Notes under the pieces: generated by a model
The model's database searches: none
What the model saw: only the letters and a program-made list of their open reading frames with translations
What the model was told of the DNA's origin: nothing
Assembly: GCA_036897625.1 (NCBI GenBank)
Contig: JAYMTA010000898.1
Coordinates: 1-23,275, forward strand
From: Pelargonium cotyledonis
Taxonomy: Eukaryota > Streptophyta > Magnoliopsida > Geraniales > Geraniaceae
Reading direction: 5' to 3'
Length of the DNA stretch: 23,275 nt
Shown here: positions 19,809 through 23,275 of the stretch, in pieces
How the letters are laid out: each line of letters begins with the position of its first letter
Position numbering within the stretch: the first letter of the stretch is position 1
Translations under genes and position numbers: made by a program

Positions 19809-22297
19809 ACACCCACACACACCCACACACTCACACACTCACACAATCCTTTTTGGTAGGATTGACATAGCTATGTATATTTATGACTACAACTGTCTTG
19901 ATTCTGTCATCTATTTGGGTTATTGAATCAGGTAAAACATAATGTTGCCAATTCCTTGACTAGATAGGGGGCTACTTGTTATGCAACTATAAGAATGTGT
20001 AGAATTGCAGTCACCTAGTAAAATGCTGCTTTGAAACATTCTCCAAATTATAGGAATGTAATGGTTTGAGAGGGAAATATAATATTTAAAAATAAAAAAA
20101 GATTTCTTATCCCTTGCAAAATCATTTCTTGTTGCCATTAACAGTCTTTCTATCTATATCTCTCACATTTATGATAAGTTTCATATTTACTAGTTAGTGA
20201 ATATGTTGCATGGCAATCAATTAAACAGTTTGGTCAGATCACCAACTTGTCCGACCAACTCAGTAAACTCATTTTTCGGTTTAGTATTTCAAACTAGCAA
20301 ATTGCAATTCAAAGCAGTAAAGGGTGGACCAGTGCGAGGCTCCTAACATTGTGAGGACTAGGAAGAGTCAATTATTTACGCAAGCTTACCCTTGCTTTCG
20401 TAGAGAGGTTGTTTTCTCTGACTAAGACTCATGACCTAAAGGTCACAAGGCAGCAACCATACCGTTGCGCCAAAAAAGCTCTGCCTCTTGCAAATCAAAA
20501 AAACGCATCAACAAAATGATTGAAATGATGATGGCATACTTAGTCAAAGAAATTCTCTCATCTATATCAGAAGCCAATTTACGCTGCCACAAATTCATTG
20601 TATTAGGTGAATGGTCATCTGAATTCTGATATTTGAGCACTGGCAGTCTGTCTCCCACTACCTGTAATTGCGCGTATCTTATAATACAATTATGGAGTTC
20701 ATTGTGTTTTATGATTGATTTATGCTGTGTAGATTGCGGAGCGAGTAATCACAAGGGTTCCTCCTTCAGCGCATGAAAGTAACCGGCATGAGCAAGATGT
20801 ATGTCAGTTTAATTCTTGCCAAGCTAGTTTCTTATCATTGGTTGCTAAAAATTATGTTTCATATGATTCACATCATAGTGGTTTCTGTAGATCACAGAAA
20901 GGTGTATTAGACAGATGGGAAGAACATTACAGGATGTCATTTCTGAATGGGTTGCAAAGTTGGACAATAGAGAAATTGGTAAGTTGAAAATTCTTTTTAC
21001 ATCAATTGCACATGTTTTTTACTTTGAGACTTGAGCTTATGGTTGCTGGTGCTCCAGAGTTGTGACTGTACGCTAAAAGTATATTAATCAGATTTGGTTT
21101 CCCTCAATTGAGATCACTCATTTTTCTCAGCTGTGTGTTTTAGAATGTGCTTTATTGGATTATTTTCATTTGTTTATCAAATCTTCATGACAGCATGTCT
21201 GATTTAAACATAACAAATTTTTAATCTTTCCAGATCGCACTAGGATGCCACTGAATCATGCTGAGATGATAACTACTAGAACACATGTTTGCAAGTAAGT
21301 TGCGCGTGATTCTGAGCCATTCTTTAAACACATTGGCACTTTATTCAGTTACTCTGTTTATGGCTTTTTGGGAAGAAAAAAAATCAAGAGATTTTGAGTG
21401 TTTTTTCTTTGTGGTGGGTGTGTAATTTATAAATTGCATCCATTACAACACCTCGTAGTTGCATAAACTTAAATGGTGGCATCACATAAGATCATGAAGC
21501 TGATGGCCGCAATTATCTTCCATGGACCTTTCTAAGTTGATGCCATCATTTCCTTAGAATCTATTCTTTAGGGTTAGTCTATTTTTCATTGCTGGCCAAA
21601 TGCTACACCTGAAGAGCGTGTAGGACTAATATAGTAAAATATTATGTTGAGGCTCTTTAATTTTGTTTGTTTGTGAATTGGTCGAACATTAGTCTAGAAA
21701 CAGATCATGCAGATTTGTAGAATAATTTGAGGTAAGTTTTTGGAAGGAGAGTATAAAACCAAGTTCTGAAACAAAATCCTTCGTTTGCTTTCAAGTTCGA
21801 ATCTTTCTGAAGAGTATTATTATGTAAAGCATTTTGAGTTCAGATCTTTGGTATGACATCAAAATTATGGCATTTATTTTGAGTCTTCAATTTAGGAATC
21901 ACAGTGAATTGGTGAAACAACTTTCTGATATTGTTGTGTTTTGATGTAGCATATGTTTTGACAAATTGGTCTCTTTCCTCTTGTACTGGTTTCGTATTTC
22001 ATTGCCCAGTTCGGTAAGTGGCTCAGTTTCTCCTTCCAACTTTATTGTTATTATTGTTTTATACAACTTTATTATTATTGTGTGTGAATAAAAATATATG
22101 CTCATATATATTCACTTCCGTTTGTGGGTTGTGTTTTTGTTTTTTTATCCGTTTTGTTCTCATAGCTTCTGCCGCAAGATGCAAGTGGAAGGGAGGATTG
22201 CTGGTATGGGTATACATGTCGAACGCAGCATCGAAATGTAGATCATGCGCACAAAAGAAATCACGTGTGCCGTCCAACACGAGGCTGGAATATGTAA
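15632..22297 (+). CDS. CHFR: CHFR-type E3 ubiquitin ligase: FHA-like, RING, Cys-rich, PBZ
   Basis: Complete gene, 15 coding exons: 15632-15701, 16402-16549, 16914-17011, 17130-17191, 17296-17387, 17477-17600, 18039-18125, 18668-18761, 19217-19324, 19660-19760, 20733-20798, 20891-20978, 21234-21294, 21950-22013, 22166-22297. All introns are GT-AG and phases join to 464 residues. Residues about 20-120 are FHA-like but lack the usual binding residues. The C3HC4 RING spans Cys136-Cys180 (CSIC, PCLH, CNGC, CPQC), followed by the CHFR-like GRNHFLHN. Cys-rich pairs follow (CPQC 255-258, CHEC, CLGC). The C-terminus holds a PBZ finger: Cys433, Cys439, His448, His454 in [10 protein letters not shown]...HVC. 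Known animal CHFR is a mitotic-stress E3 that binds poly(ADP-ribose) through PBZ. The start has A at -3 and G at +4. Function in this plant is inferred from family only. Confidence 0.94.
15702..16401 (+). other. CHFR: First CHFR intron, 700 bp
   Basis: Donor GTATTT, acceptor GTGCCAG. T-rich, with nothing recognised inside. The phase-1 junction (CTT G/TG CCA) keeps the FHA-like frame open. Confidence 0.75.
16550..16913 (+). other. CHFR: CHFR intron 2, nothing recognised
   Basis: Donor GTGGGT, acceptor GATTAG. AT-rich with no repeat or open frame of note. Confidence 0.7.
17601..18038 (+). other. CHFR: CHFR intron 6, nothing recognised
   Basis: Donor GTAATT, acceptor TCTCTAG. AT-rich and T-rich. 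It separates the RING exon from the GILQADYS exon. Confidence 0.7.
18126..18667 (+). other. CHFR: CHFR intron 7, nothing recognised
   Basis: Donor GTAAGT, acceptor GGTTAG. A 74-codon minus-strand open frame at 18308-18532 has no recognisable motif and is treated as chance. Confidence 0.65.
18895..19078. mobile_element. Stowaway-like MITE in CHFR intron 8
   Basis: A 184-bp element flanked by TA (18893-18894 and 19079-19080). The left end reads CTCCCACTGTCCCAAAAT; the right end, read on the other strand, gives CTACCTCTATCCCAAAAT. Both then reach TATT(T)CCTTTT. The end pattern is that of Stowaway MITEs. It lies mid-intron (18762-19216) and has no coding capacity. It is not an obvious sister of the MITE at 12815-13029. 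Confidence 0.82.
19325..19659 (+). other. CHFR: CHFR intron 9, nothing recognised
   Basis: Donor GTATGT, acceptor CTTGTAG. AT-rich; no repeat or mobile element supported. Confidence 0.7.
19764..19843 (+). repeat. (CT)21 microsatellite plus CA-rich tract at a CHFR 5' splice site
   Basis: A CT run fills 19764-19806, followed by CACACACCCACACACTC-like sequence to about 19843. It starts three bases into intron 10: the donor is CCG/GTACTC, so the +4 to +6 positions of the splice site belong to the repeat. The exon call is supported by the acceptor at 20733 and frame continuity. Confidence 0.92.
20302..20313. repeat. Target-site duplication, left copy
   Basis: TTGCAATTCAAA at 20302-20313 matches TTGCAAATCAAA at 20488-20499 in 11 of 12 positions. 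The two copies bracket the SINE. Confidence 0.75.
20314..20487 (-). mobile_element. tRNA-derived SINE (Au-like) in CHFR intron 10
   Basis: Read on the minus strand, this 174-bp element begins GAGGCAGAGC. It has an A-box-like TGGCGCAACGG followed by GTTGCTGCC, and a B-box-like region after TGTGACC (AGGTCATGAGTC, weak). It continues with GGGTAAGCTTGCGTA and ends GGAGCCTCGCACTGG, then CCCTTTACT. This order is that of plant Au-type SINEs. A 12-bp near-perfect duplication flanks it. It lies antisense in the intron and has no open frame. Confidence 0.83.
21295..21949 (+). other. CHFR: CHFR intron 13, 655 bp, nothing recognised
   Basis: Donor GTAAGT, acceptor GATGTAG. AT-rich. It sits between the exon ending HVC and the exon starting ICFDKLV. 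Confidence 0.7.
22166..22297 (+). other. CHFR: Last CHFR exon encoding the PBZ zinc finger
   Basis: This 44-codon exon (including TAA) encodes the whole PBZ module: Cys-x5-Cys-x8-His-x5-His (433, 439, 448, 454). The Tyr-Gly between the cysteines and the Arg-Thr-Gln after the second cysteine are shared with animal CHFR. A plus-strand open frame at 22018-22326 and a minus-strand one at 22059-22280 overlap it; both are out of frame and treated as shadows. Confidence 0.88.
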
Positions 22298-22593
22298 TGA
22301 CTACTTGTAAGGTCTATATTTCCTAGTTTGTATCTTTGACGAAACTACAAATTTGAGATGGTTGAAGATTGGGGAAACAGTAATAGAGATAAAAGACTAG
22401 CAATGTTGAATGAATTAGTAGAATTGAGTTGTGTATATTGGTAGCTCTCATGAATTTGTAGATACGATTAGTTTAAGTGCATGTTCTTAGTTAAATGTAT
22501 GCTTAGAGACATGTTCTTACACAACACTAGTATACGAGAGTGTGCGCGTGCATTATGTGTTAAACATTATTGGTACCCAGTTGCACGTTGTCA
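22298..22593. other. CHFR 3' flank
   Basis: AT-rich 3' UTR and flank. No clear AATAAA signal could be chosen, and no second gene starts here. TTGTAT-type motifs, at about 22327 and later, could serve as plant far-upstream polyadenylation elements. Confidence 0.5.
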
Positions 22594-22930
22594 ACATACG
22601 CGAAAGTTACACGGGACCTATCGGAGGAAAGATAAGGCACATAGGAACGTGACATAACAATTCTTTTTTATTCTTACTAGTAGTGTAGAGTTAGTGTGTG
22701 TATTAGCATATAGTTGAAGCGTGGAAGCTAAAAATTAGAACTCAATCGAGCATCTTCGTCAACGTATAACCCAAAATAAGTCATTTGATTGTAAAACGAA
22801 TTGTCTAAGTAAAACAAATGACATGGGTTTCACATACACATGAAAATTACACGCGACTCACCATTGAAAAGATAAGACATAAAAGACGTGAAAAAACAGA
22901 AACTTTATATTCTTATGAGTAGCATAGAGA
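22594..22930. repeat. Two diverged copies of a ~100-bp sequence, 238 bases apart
   Basis: Copies at about 22594-22692 and 22832-22930 share ACATAC, then TTACACG, then AAAGATAAG(A/G)CA, then ACGTGA, then TATTCTTA and AGTAG(T/C)(G/A)TAGAG. Divergence is high. The unit is non-coding and is probably an old transposon or satellite fragment. Confidence 0.6.
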
Positions 22931-22979
22931 CACCTATGAGCTTTTTAAGTTGTTTTTATTCAACCAAAATCATTATTAA

Positions 22980-23275
22980 CTAGTGAGTGAGCTCGTGCTA
23001 TGCACGGGTAAGTATTTTAAATAATAATAAATATTTAATTAAATTAGAGATTTAAACACAAGAAAGTCGTATATTATTGTATAATTAATAAATACTATAA
23101 ACATATAATTATATTTCATAAGTAAAATAATCTAAAACTATATATAAAATACCTGTAAAAAAAACAATATAAAATATATTTCACTTGTAGTAAAGAAAAA
23201 AAATGTTTATTGAGTTTTATGAATTAAATGGTTTTTGTAAATAAATCAATTTGTTATATCTATATGAAAAAAAAG
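22980..23275 (-). mobile_element. Probable Helitron 3' terminus, body running off the window
   Basis: Read on the minus strand, an AT-rich body leads to a hairpin CGTGC/ATA/GCACG (plus 22994-23006), then about 10 bases, then CTAG followed by T (plus 22979-22983). A short GC hairpin shortly before CTRR with a host T after it is the hallmark of Helitron 3' ends. The 5' TC end would lie beyond 23275, so size and any coding content are unknown. Confidence 0.5.

Noticed and set aside
20314..20487. Possible tRNA gene (A-box-like TGGCGCAACGG on the minus strand)
   Set aside because: No cloverleaf or proper B box; the whole 174-bp unit with flanking duplication and SINE tail fits a tRNA-derived SINE better.
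22018..22326. 102-codon plus-strand open frame across the last CHFR exon
   Set aside because: It runs through the intron acceptor at 22165 in another frame; the spliced frame gives the PBZ finger and is clearly the real one.
1..23275. CRISPR array, operon or prokaryotic defence system
   Set aside because: Intron-rich plant genes fill the window; the only regular repeats (137-406 and 7056-7233) lack the repeat-spacer pattern of CRISPR arrays.

Overview
This is nuclear DNA from a flowering plant. The genes are split by many AT-rich GT-AG introns, there is a SAUR gene, and short non-autonomous transposons (Stowaway-like MITEs, an Au-like SINE, a probable Helitron end) sit in introns and flanks. 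The protein sequences and intron style suggest a eudicot, possibly an asterid; the species cannot be fixed from this window.

Layout. Positions 1-2880 are non-coding, with a threefold ~90-bp tandem repeat at 137-406. A single-exon SAUR gene lies at 3155-3388 (+), behind a TATA box at 3035. Positions 3389-4239 are intergenic. Positions 4240-14565 (-) carry a complete P5A-type ATPase (PDR2/MIA, Spf1/ATP13A1 family). I rebuilt it as 21 coding exons whose phases all join, giving 1187 residues; a non-coding first exon (to about 15003) and a 5'-UTR intron are likely. Positions 15632-22297 (+) carry a complete CHFR-type ubiquitin ligase, rebuilt as 15 exons and 464 residues: degenerate FHA, RING, Cys-rich region, C-terminal PBZ zinc finger. 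Positions 22298-23275 hold the 3' flank, a diverged 240-bp-period repeat and the probable Helitron 3' end, whose body runs off the window.

The ATPase and the CHFR gene are head to head, with 1066 bp between start codons. The space between them holds four TGGGCY (site II) motifs within 33 bp and telo-box-like sequences, the usual look of a shared promoter for broadly expressed, growth-linked plant genes. Their products act in different places: an ER membrane-protein dislocase and a probably nuclear E3 ligase. Co-expression is plausible; a shared pathway is not shown.

I see no clearly new biological system. The most notable points are a ~62-codon upstream ORF ending one base before the ATPase start codon (if the inferred 5' intron is spliced), three unusual residues in the M4 segment next to the PPELP motif of the ATPase, loss of the phosphopeptide-binding residues in the FHA domain while the RING and PBZ are intact, and a (CT)21 microsatellite beginning 3 bases inside a CHFR intron.
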